Shown in pieces: positions 32,709-40,164 of a stretch of DNA of 40,164 bases. Origin of the DNA: Planctomycetaceae bacterium (GTDB lineage Bacteria > Planctomycetota > Planctomycetia > Planctomycetales > Planctomycetaceae); the NCBI GenBank assembly GCA_021732845.1, contig JAKFUF010000058.1, positions 1-40,164 on the forward strand, read 5' to 3'. The notes beneath the pieces are model-generated. The model had not been told where the DNA came from and ran no database searches. It saw only the letters and a list, made by a program, of their open reading frames with translations. Position 1 is the stretch's first letter, and each line of letters starts with the position of its first letter. A program made the translations under genes and the position numbers.

Positions 32709-33449
32709 ATGAAGTTCGGGATTCCCTGTGTCCTGACCGGACTGCTGCTGATTTCAACGGGCGTGGCTGACGAGAAGCCAAAGGACGTCGCTCCACAACC
32801 GGCTTCCCGCTCGGTGCGCGACGTCGAAGGCTGGACGGTCCGCGTGGATGACCGCCTCCTGGGTGAGGCACCCGACGCGGCAATTGGCACACGAGCCCTG
32901 AGGTTCTTGGAGAGCCGGCTGTTCGACATCAAGGTGGTGCTGCCCGCGGAGCGCGTGAAGGAGTTGCAGGGCGTCGTCATTGTGCTGGATTTGAACTGCG
33001 GCGACCTGAGTTCCATGCAGTATCACCCCAGTGCCGGCTGGCTGAAGGCCCACGGATACCCCGTGGAACTGGCGAAGTGTGTGCATCTTCCGCGTGCCGC
33101 CGACATGGCGACGTCGCGGAACATTCGCGAGCAGCCGTGGGCCGTCCTGCACGAACTGGCCCATGCGTTTCATGACCAGAAGCTCAGTTTCGATGAGCCA
33201 CGGGTTTTGGCGGCCTATGAGAAGTTCAAGAGCAACGGTCACGGCGATGCGGTGCTGCTTCACAACGGGAAACGGGTGAAACACTATGCGCTGACCAACC
33301 AGATGGAGTTCTTCGCCGAAATGACTGAAGCCTACTTTGGCAGCAACGATTTTTTCCCATTCAATCGCGCGGAAATGCAGGAGGCCGAGCCAGAGATCTT
33401 TGAACTGCTGACCGAGATCTGGATCGCGCCGGCGAAGGCGGTGCCGTAG
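32709..33449 (+). CDS. Secreted zinc metallopeptidase-like protein (HExxH)
   Basis: ATG 32709 gives 246 residues with a signal peptide (MKFGIPCVLTGLLLISTGVA). Earlier in-frame starts would add an unrelated stretch. The zinc motif HELAHAFH has H148, E149 and H152, preceded by REQPWAVL. Downstream EFFAEMTEAYFGSNDFFPF offers Glu candidates for the third zinc ligand, as in gluzincin-type enzymes. Two internal strands (FDIKVVLPAERV, LQGVVIVLDLNC) precede the catalytic helix. Substrate unknown. It is divergent from the HlyD-type gene. Confidence 0.8.
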   Translation: MKFGIPCVLTGLLLISTGVADEKPKDVAPQPASRSVRDVEGWTVRVDDRLLGEAPDAAIGTRALRFLESRLFDIKVVLPAERVKELQGVVIVLDLNCGDLSSMQYHPSAGWLKAHGYPVELAKCVHLPRAADMATSRNIREQPWAVLHELAHAFHDQKLSFDEPRVLAAYEKFKSNGHGDAVLLHNGKRVKHYALTNQMEFFAEMTEAYFGSNDFFPFNRAEMQEAEPEIFELLTEIWIAPAKAVP

Positions 33450-33769
33450 AGGTCAGGTGCTGGAGTCCTTTGCCGTCCAAGCAGAATTTCAAATTTGAGG
33501 GGGCCAGGTCAGTTACCGTGAAGTCTGAGATTCCATTCGCTGGTTTCAACGAACTTTCAGATTTCAAATTTCACAGTAAAATATTTTTTCGCGACATCTA
33601 GCCTTCCGGGCTAGAGTTACGTCCTTCGCCGTGGAGGAGTGGCTGACAGTTCGATGTGGTCGCACAGACTGTGAAATTTGAGATTTGAAATCAACTTTTG
33701 TCGGACACCTCAATTTTGAGCTTCAACCGCGAGCACCTCGCGGCGAGGATTTCAGGGCTGAACGAACCA
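33450..33769. other. Intergenic region with TTTCAAATTT repeats
   Basis: No gene is seen. AATTTCAAATTTGAG lies near 33485-33499, GATTTCAAATTTCACAG at 33560-33576, and its near reverse complement CTGTGAAATTTGAGATTTG starts at 33669 with a 7-base insertion. These AT-rich words stand out against the GC-rich background and could fold into a long imperfect hairpin. Confidence 0.6.
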
Positions 33770-34822
33770 CTACGGTTTTCCACGGCCGACCGGCTGGCCG
33801 GTCATCATTTTGTAAGCCACGGCTTGCACGAGCATGATGTAGGGCAAGGTCACCACGTTCGCCACGCCTAGTGTGCAAATGCCGCTCAGCATCATGATGG
33901 CCATGGTGGCCAGCAACAGCAGCACCTGCGGGCCAATATTGACCATGGTGAACTTGCGCGTCAGGTCGAGGCTCTCGATCACGCCACAGTCGCGATCGAC
34001 CAGCGTGTGAAAGCAGGGGCCAAAAATGACGGCCACCGCCAGTGAACCCACGCAAAAACAGAGCATCCCGAGGGAGGACATGAGGCTGAACAGGATCATG
34101 ACACCGAACGCCCGCAGCACGTAGGGTCCGCCCTTCACCAACTCGACGATCTGGGGAGACTCGCCTCGGGCGATGGCCAGCATGAAGCGGATCTGCCCCG
34201 CAGTGATGAACAGCATGAGCGGCGAGAGCAGCAGTGCGATGGGAATCATGACCACCGTGATCACGTCAGGATCGACCCGCCGTCCGCCACTGAGGAGGAA
34301 GGCCAGAAAGATCCCGGCCAGATAGGCGATGATCATTACAAAACTGAGGGCCATCTGTGGGAGCAGCGTGCCCACGATGGCCATTCCCATGTGCTCCTTC
34401 ATCAGCTCCCACGAGACTTTCAGCACGGTGCCGGCATCGACTTCGGTCGGGACGAGTTCGCCCGTAAACGGACCTCCCGATGAACCTGCCGCGGCACGCT
34501 CTGGCGCGACCCGTTCGCCGCAATGCCGGCAAACCCGCGCCTCGGGGCGGATCTGCCCGCCACACATCGGGCAGGCACGCGTCGCCTCTGGAGCCGGCCC
34601 TCCAGCAGGTGCCTGGCCGCCGTATTCCGGTGGCACGTCGGCAAAGCCCGTATCCCGTGGCTGCACCATGGTGGGATCGTCCACCGGTGCCGTCGAATAG
34701 CCCGGCAAGCCGGGAACGACCAGGACCTGGCCGCAACCCGGACACTTCGCGCTCATCCCGGCCTTCTCGTCAGCCGTCTTGAGAACCTTGCTGCAGAACG
34801 GACAATTGAATTCGATGGGCAA
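33770..34822 (-). CDS. Zinc-ribbon integral membrane protein
   Basis: The 350-residue product starts with a C-xx-C...C-xx-C ribbon (C7, C10, C27, C30; IEFNCPFCSKVL, CPGCG), a Pro-rich linker and a second ribbon (CPMCGGQIRPEARVCRHCGE). About five membrane segments follow (LLPQMALSFVMIIAYLAGIF, VITVVMIPIALLLSPLMLFI, AFGVMILFSLMSSLGMLCFC, VLLLLATMAIMMLSGICTLG). This ribbon-plus-membrane layout is common in planctomycetes; the role is unknown. It lies 43 bases downstream of a related gene and is probably co-transcribed with it. Confidence 0.85.
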   Translation of the reverse strand: MPIEFNCPFCSKVLKTADEKAGMSAKCPGCGQVLVVPGLPGYSTAPVDDPTMVQPRDTGFADVPPEYGGQAPAGGPAPEATRACPMCGGQIRPEARVCRHCGERVAPERAAAGSSGGPFTGELVPTEVDAGTVLKVSWELMKEHMGMAIVGTLLPQMALSFVMIIAYLAGIFLAFLLSGGRRVDPDVITVVMIPIALLLSPLMLFITAGQIRFMLAIARGESPQIVELVKGGPYVLRAFGVMILFSLMSSLGMLCFCVGSLAVAVIFGPCFHTLVDRDCGVIESLDLTRKFTMVNIGPQVLLLLATMAIMMLSGICTLGVANVVTLPYIMLVQAVAYKMMTGQPVGRGKP

Positions 34823-34865
34823 GAGGAACTCCAGAAGGATGACTGGCGAAAAGCCGCGTCCGGTG

Positions 34866-35510
34866 TCAGTTGGCGTCCATCACGGCGATGGCGACGAACA
34901 AGGTGATCATGCCGACGATGACCAGACCGTAAACCACGATGGAACTGATGGCGATGATGCGGCCCGTGCTTGTCAGGCCGCGGCCAGACGGATCCATCCG
35001 GCCCTCGTCCATCTCCTTCAAGTCATAATTGGCCAGCACCCAGGCGATGATCCCACACGCCCAGAAGGGAATCGCTGGAATCCAGCCGGCAATCCCCAGT
35101 CCCAGAATCAGACCGCCGCGGTGGGCGGCGAACAAGGGTCGGCGGCGCGCTGGACGCAGGGGCTCGCCGCAAAACGGGCATGAGCCACGTGTTTCCGGGG
35201 GGACGGTTTCCGCACAGGCATCGCAGATGACCGGTCCGGCCGGCGGAGTGTGCCACGCCGTGCCTGGATCGACGGTCCGCCGCGGTGCTGGTGCCCCAAA
35301 GGCGGAATCGAACGGATCGCTCGTCGTTGCTGGTTGTGGCTCAGGTGGCGAACTCGCGTGTGGCTCATCCGCCTCGAAGCCTCCCGCGTGAACCAGTCCC
35401 GGCACCGTCAGGGCCTCGCCGCATCCCGGACAGGCGGCTTTGCGTCCCGCCTTGTCATCGGTGGTCTTCAGCACTTTCGCGCAGGTTGGGCACCGAAATT
35501 CGATGGTCAC
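34866..35510 (-). CDS. Zinc-ribbon membrane protein with a DUF4190-like tail
   Basis: The 214-residue product begins MTIEFRCPTCAKVLKTTDDK with ribbon cysteines C7, C10, C27 and C30, nearly the same N-terminus as the next gene. A second ribbon (CDACAETVPPETRGSCPFCG) follows. Two membrane helices (GLILGLGIAGWIPAIPFWAC and IIAISSIVVYGLVIVGMITL) flank a LKEMDEGRMDPSGRGLTSTG loop, as in DUF4190-type proteins. The shared N-terminus suggests the two genes arose by domain duplication. Function unknown. Confidence 0.82.
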   Translation of the reverse strand: MTIEFRCPTCAKVLKTTDDKAGRKAACPGCGEALTVPGLVHAGGFEADEPHASSPPEPQPATTSDPFDSAFGAPAPRRTVDPGTAWHTPPAGPVICDACAETVPPETRGSCPFCGEPLRPARRRPLFAAHRGGLILGLGIAGWIPAIPFWACGIIAWVLANYDLKEMDEGRMDPSGRGLTSTGRIIAISSIVVYGLVIVGMITLFVAIAVMDAN

Positions 35511-36030
35511 GGCAGTCTCGCGAACGAATGGATGCTATGGGGGCTGCCCGCCGGGCAGAGGCGGAGCGAGGACTTTCCCCAGTCTCCATGCAAAATGTCA
35601 CCCGGCATTCCCTTATACACAGAATGTCTTTGAATTTGAATTTGTGGGATGCCAGCCGCGCTGGGTGCCTTTGGACTCCATGAAATCACAAGACTGAAGG
35701 GGCGGCAATGCAGTTTCTTGCGGTGCCGCGCCCCACGGGTGTCCAGTTCTTGAGATCGGGATCCTGAATCAGCCGGAGACCGTTAGGTCCCGTTAGGTCC
35801 CGGTTCTGGCCTGACTGGAATCCAGCGATTGTGAAAGTTTGGAACCGGATGCTCATGCGTTCCGGCTGAGTTGTCGAAAACTGGCTGGCCTTACGTGCTC
35901 TCGTGCTCTCGCGTGCACGCTGGCGCAGCGGGTGGATGTGCGGTACAATCCCCCCCGCTTTCCCGGACGCGGCCGGTTCGCCATGGACTGTGCGCTCCCT
36001 GTCGATGGCTGCCAACCTGATCGATCCTTG
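35511..36030. other. Intergenic region upstream of glcE
   Basis: No convincing gene. It contains a perfect 10-bp tandem duplication (CGTTAGGTCC at 35781-35790 and 35791-35800). The glcE frame is open back to 35839, with an alternative ATG at 35983. Confidence 0.5.
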
Positions 36031-37287
36031 ATGAACCCCAGCGAATACTGCCCCGACACCCAGGACCAGCTCGCCGTCTGGATGCATGCAGCGCATGAGC
36101 AGCCGCCGCATCCGCTGTATCCTGTCGGCGGCAGGACCAGTTGGCACCCACCCCAAGTCCAAGAACCGCACAGCGTCATTTCCACCGCGCGGCTGGCCCG
36201 GGTCATCGACTATCCGGCTCGCGACATGACAGTCACTGTGGAAGCCGGAATGCGGGTCAGTGAGCTGGCAACACTCTTGGCCACCGAGCGGCAGCGGCTG
36301 GCTGTCGACATCGCCCGGCCCGACCAGGCGACCGTCGGCGGAGCCGTGGCTGCCAACGCCAGCGGACCGCGGCGGTTTGGCTTGGGAACCCTGCGCGACT
36401 ATGTGATTGGACTCTCCGCCGTCGATGCCCGCGGCCGGGCCTTCAAAGCCGGCGGCCGGGTGGTGAAAAATGTCGCCGGCTATGACTTATGCAAGATGCT
36501 CGTGGGTTCGCAGGGGACACTGGCGGTCATCTCTCAATTGACCTTTAAACTTAAACCGATCCCGGAGTCGACGGCGTTCCTGTGGGTCATTTTTTCCGAC
36601 TACGAAACTGTCGACCTGGGGTTGGAACGGCTGATCACCTCCAGCACCCGCCCGGTGGCCGTGGAACTGCTGTCCCCCAGCGCGGCTCAGCAGATCATCA
36701 GCCGCACCGGACTCAATCTGCCCACGAAATATCCCGTGGTGTGCCTGGGGTACGAAGGCACGGCGCAGGAAACACAGTGGCAGGTCGAGACGGTGCGGCT
36801 GGAACAGCGCGCCGCGGGGGCGGACAATTCCTATGTCGTCGGCGATGCCCAGGCTCCCGCGCTGTGGAACTCGCTGATTGCCCAAACCGTCTGTGACAGC
36901 CCGCTGATGTTTAAGGCGCGCATGCGGCCGTCGAAGATCGCGCAGTTCGTCTACCGGGCCGCCGCCGCCGATGCGGCAATCCAGGCCCACGCGGCAAACG
37001 GCATCGTCATCGGGCAGTTCTCACTCGACACCGCCCCGGCCCAGATGTCCGCCCTGTTGCTCGCCCTCCAGGAATACACGCGGCAGGCCGATGGGTCCTT
37101 GTCCCTTGTGCATTGCGACCCGGCTTTGCGGTCGGAGATTTATCTCACCCCCGACCCACCAACCAGCGCCGGGTTGATGATCAAACTCAAGGCCGAATTG
37201 GACCCCCGGCAAGTGCTCAACCCGCCCGCCATGCGGGAATTCGGCCTGGAGATGCCGCCCCCGACTGTCAATGCGGGGCAGCGGTAA
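36031..37287 (+). CDS. glcE: Glycolate oxidase FAD-binding subunit (GlcE-like)
   Basis: From ATG 36031 the product has 418 residues; ATG 35983 would add 16. It has a PCMH-type FAD-binding domain (DYPARDMTVTVEAGMRVSEL, VDIARPDQATVGGAVAANAS, GPRRFGLGTLRDYVIGLSAV, AGGRVVKNVAGYDLCKMLVG) and the GSQGTLAVISQLTFKLKP element, then a C-terminal cap ending in LDPRQVLNPPAM. This is the shorter GlcE type rather than GlcD (about 490 residues). GlcE acts with GlcD and the iron-sulfur GlcF to oxidise glycolate to glyoxylate. Neither partner is adjacent in the window. Confidence 0.88.
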   Translation: MNPSEYCPDTQDQLAVWMHAAHEQPPHPLYPVGGRTSWHPPQVQEPHSVISTARLARVIDYPARDMTVTVEAGMRVSELATLLATERQRLAVDIARPDQATVGGAVAANASGPRRFGLGTLRDYVIGLSAVDARGRAFKAGGRVVKNVAGYDLCKMLVGSQGTLAVISQLTFKLKPIPESTAFLWVIFSDYETVDLGLERLITSSTRPVAVELLSPSAAQQIISRTGLNLPTKYPVVCLGYEGTAQETQWQVETVRLEQRAAGADNSYVVGDAQAPALWNSLIAQTVCDSPLMFKARMRPSKIAQFVYRAAAADAAIQAHAANGIVIGQFSLDTAPAQMSALLLALQEYTRQADGSLSLVHCDPALRSEIYLTPDPPTSAGLMIKLKAELDPRQVLNPPAMREFGLEMPPPTVNAGQR

Positions 37288-37534
37288 ATTGCCCGCGGAT
37301 GAGGCCAGAGTTGCCCCTTGCTCCCGCAAAAGAAGGTGAACGTCCACCAATTCGAAGCGGCACAGGGCTTCGTCGAGACTTTCGAGCAAGTCGTCCTCGT
37401 CCGTGGCCCCCGCCACCTCTTCGAGCCGAATGGAGAATCTGCCAGCGAACCGACCGTGAGCGCATCGGCGCGGAATCGCGACAGGTGTACCGAAATCTGG
37501 CAAGGTTGATAAGGGTTATTGCGCACGTTGATGG

Positions 37535-40164
37535 TCAGTCACTCACGCTCGTCCGGGCGCGGTGCGCGTCGGCGAGGCGGCCGGTGTTGTTGTAGGCGGT
37601 GGCCAGCCAGTCGTATTCGATTGGCTGCAGGGGCCATGTGGTTCTCAGCCGGGTTTCCAGAATCGAGATCAGCCGGTCGGACTGATCAGCGCGGGACAGG
37701 TGCTGGCACAGCCAGTGGAAATCACCAGGTGGCAGCCCCTCGGTTTGCAGCCGCCAGGCAATGTCGGCCGCCGCCTTGAAGTCCAGCGCCTGGTCGTGCA
37801 GGGCAATCTGGTGCCGCAGTAATGCGGTTCGCAGCGGACGGTCCTGAGTCTCGTCCGCCAGAGTCCCCACGAGTTTGACTTGGGACACGTCCAGTTCCCG
37901 AATCAGTTCGTCCTGCGCCTCCATTCGGTGGTTCGAGTTGGGCCGCATCAGTGCCGTGGCTTCCATCAGGGCACGCCAGCGGGCTGGCCCGACTTGGCCG
38001 GCCGCCAGGATTTTCAACAGCGGCGCACGTCGCGCGCCAATGGCCAACGGATGCCCCAAGGCCCGCTCCAAGAGTTGGCGAGCCTCCTTGGTTTGGCGAT
38101 AAGCGTTGAGCAGTTCGGCCAGCGTGGCGATCTGTTCGGGGGAGGTGGCGGGATGGGCGACGAATGCGTTGATGCGCGTCAGGGCCTCGGGGAGCCGTTG
38201 GAGTTCGATGAGCCAGGTGTCGAGCAACCGCTCGCGTTCGAACGCTGTCAGCGATCCAGTGTCCGTGGCATGTCCAGCCAGTTCCATCGCCTTGAGCATC
38301 TCCGTGACCGCCCGCTCCAGGTTCAGTTCCTGGCGGGAGGTTTCGGCAAGCTGCTCCCAGTCGCGGACTCCGCGCGTGGCTTCCGGCCGCAGGCTCAACA
38401 ACGCATGCAGCGCCTGCGGGCCAAGATCCGGGAAGGTGCGGGTGTTGACGGCCTGCGCCAACTCGGCCGGTGCGTGGGAGACGACCGGAGTCAGCAGGGC
38501 CACGATCTTTTCATGCATCGCCTTGTCCAGTGCCGCCAAGTCGACAACCGGCCCATTCTCTTGAGGATTCACCACACCCGGCAGCCGCCGGGACCGAGCA
38601 TCAGCCTGTTCCAGCTTCAGCGTCCAGGCTTTCAGGTATTGGAGAAGTGGATGGTCCGGGAACTGTAGCAGCGCGGCGTCAAAGCTCTCTTGGGCAAGAG
38701 TCCATTCGGCATTCCGCACCGCATCCAGAGCGCGGTCCAGCGGAGCCTGCAGAATGCGGCCACGCTGGCGGTCGTCCCATGGCAGGTAGCCGGGCCAGTC
38801 GGCCAGTGGGGCGATCGTGGGTTCAGCCACGGGCTCCGGCTGAGCGGGTTGAGCCACCAGTTCCCAGCGTTCCAGGATTTTGCCAGCCGCGTTCTCGGCG
38901 ATGACCGTCTGCCACAGCGGCTCGCCGTTGATTTCGCCAAGGTTTTCGAACTTGAGCCTGAGCCACAGTTCGCCGTGCATCCAGGCCTCCCATTTGACGG
39001 GCAAACCGTTGGTCTTGCCGAAGCCAACTTGCAGAAAGACCTGTTCAGGAGCGCCGGGAGCACCGAACCGCAATGTGACGGCATCGTTGCTCTCTCCTGC
39101 CGGCTTGTCGGCGGCGAAGCTGACATCGAACTCCCGCGCCAGATCTTCGTTGGAGCGGTGCGGCAGCCACGGCAGGCGGCAGTCAACCACCTCGCGCAGG
39201 GCTTCGCCCCACGTGCCGAATTCAACGAACTTCAAACCCGGGTAGGCAACCGCGGCCTCGTCACCGTCGACACGGGCGATCCGGCCGTCGAGTTCCGCTT
39301 CAAACCGGTTCCCTGCGGTTCGCAGCGTGGTGATCTGCGGAGCCTCTGGTTGCCGCGTTCTGCGCCACGACTGCCTGCCACTGATCGGCTGGCGGCGGGC
39401 GCGAAGCGCCAGGAGTTCTATCGGCTGAGGAAGCGGACGCTCTGCCTGAGGGCGGACCGGAAGTTCCGTCAGCCCCGCCTGGCCGAAGGCGCGGCGGGGG
39501 TCGTAGACATCCGTCGCCTTCCAGACGCGCCCCGCCATCCCTTCCACCTTCGCGCGGCGCAACTGCGTCAAAGTCTCGCGGATTTCCGTGTGCATGGCGC
39601 TCGTCTGGCGGATGACCAGCAAGGCCCGCTGGGTGTCCACCCTGATGCTGCTCGGCCCCCCGACTTCGTCCCACGATTCGGGCTCGACGGTGCTATGCAA
39701 CAGCTCGACGAGTTCCTCGGGGTCGCCAAAGCCGACGACCCGCACTCGCGCTGGCGCACCCACCTGGCTTTGCACCGGGGGGACCGCACGCAGCTTGTCG
39801 AACAGCCGCTCGATCTGTGCATGTTGATCGCGGGTGGCTCGAATCGAAAAACTGACCAGATCAGGCATCGAACGAATGCTTCCCGGCCCGCCGACCTCAT
39901 CCCACGACTCGGGGTCAATGGTGCTGGTGATGATGTCGATCAGCGGTTCGATGTCGGTTCCCGAACCACCTCCCCAAATTTGCTGCGGACTTTGGATGGG
40001 ATCCTGTGGCATCACAGTTGGTGGCGGAGAGGCAGGTTCCGTAGGGGAGACGGTCTCGGCTGCGGGAGCCACAGGGGTCGCCGGTGGAGGATTGTCGTCC
40101 CCCGTGATCGCAATGCCCGGCGTGGCTGCGCCTGCCGATCCTCCACCACCCCCGGTTCCGCCGC
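37535..40164 (-). CDS. Large secretin-N0-like/TPR protein, N-terminus outside the window
   Basis: The frame is open to the right edge (upstream of the GTG at 40072 it continues with PGIAITGDDNPPPATP), so the start is not in the window. The visible 876 or so residues begin with a Gly/Pro/Thr linker. Two related modules follow, each with the motif SWDEVGGP(G/S)SIR (LIDIITSTIDPESWDEVGGP and VELLHSTVEPESWDEVGGPS), typical of planctomycete proteins with secretin-like short domains. A beta-rich middle and a long helical TPR-like C-terminal half come next (FDAALLQFPDHPLLQYLKAW, LLERALGHPLAIGARRAPLL). Probably an envelope protein; precise function unknown. It converges with glcE. Confidence 0.8.
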   Translation of the reverse strand, partial: GGTGGGGGSAGAATPGIAITGDDNPPPATPVAPAAETVSPTEPASPPPTVMPQDPIQSPQQIWGGGSGTDIEPLIDIITSTIDPESWDEVGGPGSIRSMPDLVSFSIRATRDQHAQIERLFDKLRAVPPVQSQVGAPARVRVVGFGDPEELVELLHSTVEPESWDEVGGPSSIRVDTQRALLVIRQTSAMHTEIRETLTQLRRAKVEGMAGRVWKATDVYDPRRAFGQAGLTELPVRPQAERPLPQPIELLALRARRQPISGRQSWRRTRQPEAPQITTLRTAGNRFEAELDGRIARVDGDEAAVAYPGLKFVEFGTWGEALREVVDCRLPWLPHRSNEDLAREFDVSFAADKPAGESNDAVTLRFGAPGAPEQVFLQVGFGKTNGLPVKWEAWMHGELWLRLKFENLGEINGEPLWQTVIAENAAGKILERWELVAQPAQPEPVAEPTIAPLADWPGYLPWDDRQRGRILQAPLDRALDAVRNAEWTLAQESFDAALLQFPDHPLLQYLKAWTLKLEQADARSRRLPGVVNPQENGPVVDLAALDKAMHEKIVALLTPVVSHAPAELAQAVNTRTFPDLGPQALHALLSLRPEATRGVRDWEQLAETSRQELNLERAVTEMLKAMELAGHATDTGSLTAFERERLLDTWLIELQRLPEALTRINAFVAHPATSPEQIATLAELLNAYRQTKEARQLLERALGHPLAIGARRAPLLKILAAGQVGPARWRALMEATALMRPNSNHRMEAQDELIRELDVSQVKLVGTLADETQDRPLRTALLRHQIALHDQALDFKAAADIAWRLQTEGLPPGDFHWLCQHLSRADQSDRLISILETRLRTTWPLQPIEYDWLATAYNNTGRLADAHRARTSVSD

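Noticed and set aside
35781-35800. GTTAGGTCC tandem repeat as another integron site
   Set aside because: It contains GTTAGG twice but has no pairing left half, no central hairpin and no cassette-type gene next to it. It is a plain 10-bp duplication.
37288-37534. Possible small minus-strand gene between glcE and the TPR gene
   Set aside because: A frame with LEEVAGATDEDDLLESLDEA looks protein-like, but it runs on into the glcE 3' end, lacks a ribosome site and matches no family I know. A gene remnant remains possible.

Overview
The window reads as chromosomal DNA of a planctomycete (Planctomycetota), probably a Planctomycetaceae- or Gemmata-like lineage. The evidence is gene content: two Tat-exported DUF1501 proteins, a TPR protein carrying two RNA polymerase alpha-CTD-like modules, a homodimeric-type pyruvate dehydrogenase E1 with a two-lipoyl-domain E2, sigma-54, and zinc-ribbon membrane proteins. 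The DNA is GC-rich, with short ATG/GTG-started genes and many small accessory insertions.

Layout. (1) 1-126: on the minus strand, what looks like the 5' end of a group II intron that runs out of the window, directly downstream of a small hairpin. (2) 500-3180: four small, unrelated, promoterless genes, all on the minus strand, separated by related 60-100 bp palindromic spacers with TAAC...GTTAG ends. I read this as an integron gene-cassette array without an integrase (CALIN). The cassettes encode a HEAT-like protein, a SUKH/SMI1-like protein, a multi-pass membrane protein and a DUF695 protein broken by a stop codon. (3) 3205-6225: tandem DUF1501 genes. (4) 6466-13829: the TPR/alpha-CTD protein, then dnaX-ybaB-recR and rpoN. 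The dnaX-ybaB-recR series is interrupted by a Uma2-family gene, a frameshifted PARP/ADP-ribosyltransferase-like gene and a small partner gene. (5) 13864-17575: an alkyltransferase-endonuclease V fusion broken by one extra G in a G tract, and a long secreted Gly/Pro/Ala repeat protein. (6) 17901-23169: aceE and aceF with a two-gene HEPN module between them. (7) 23885-31095: purine nucleoside phosphorylase, uvrC, an Rpn-family nuclease gene followed by a rearranged partial duplication (a uvrC fragment fused to a second Rpn C-terminus), an ABC-2 permease, a methyltransferase, purM and a small membrane protein. (8) 31206-40164: tRNA-Cys, an HlyD-type adaptor, a secreted metallopeptidase, two zinc-ribbon membrane proteins, glcE and the C-terminal part of a large secretin/TPR-like protein open at the right edge.

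Housekeeping functions (replication and repair: DnaX, EbfC, RecR, UvrC, EndoV; pyruvate to acetyl-CoA: AceE, AceF; purine metabolism: PurM, PNP; sigma-54) form the backbone. Mobile or conflict-type genes (integron cassettes, group II intron, Uma2, PARP-like, HEPN, Rpn) sit at three places inside or beside conserved operons. Three genes are interrupted: one by a nonsense codon and two by +1 frameshifts. Both frameshifts have the arithmetic of a single extra base, so assembly error must be excluded before calling them real decay.
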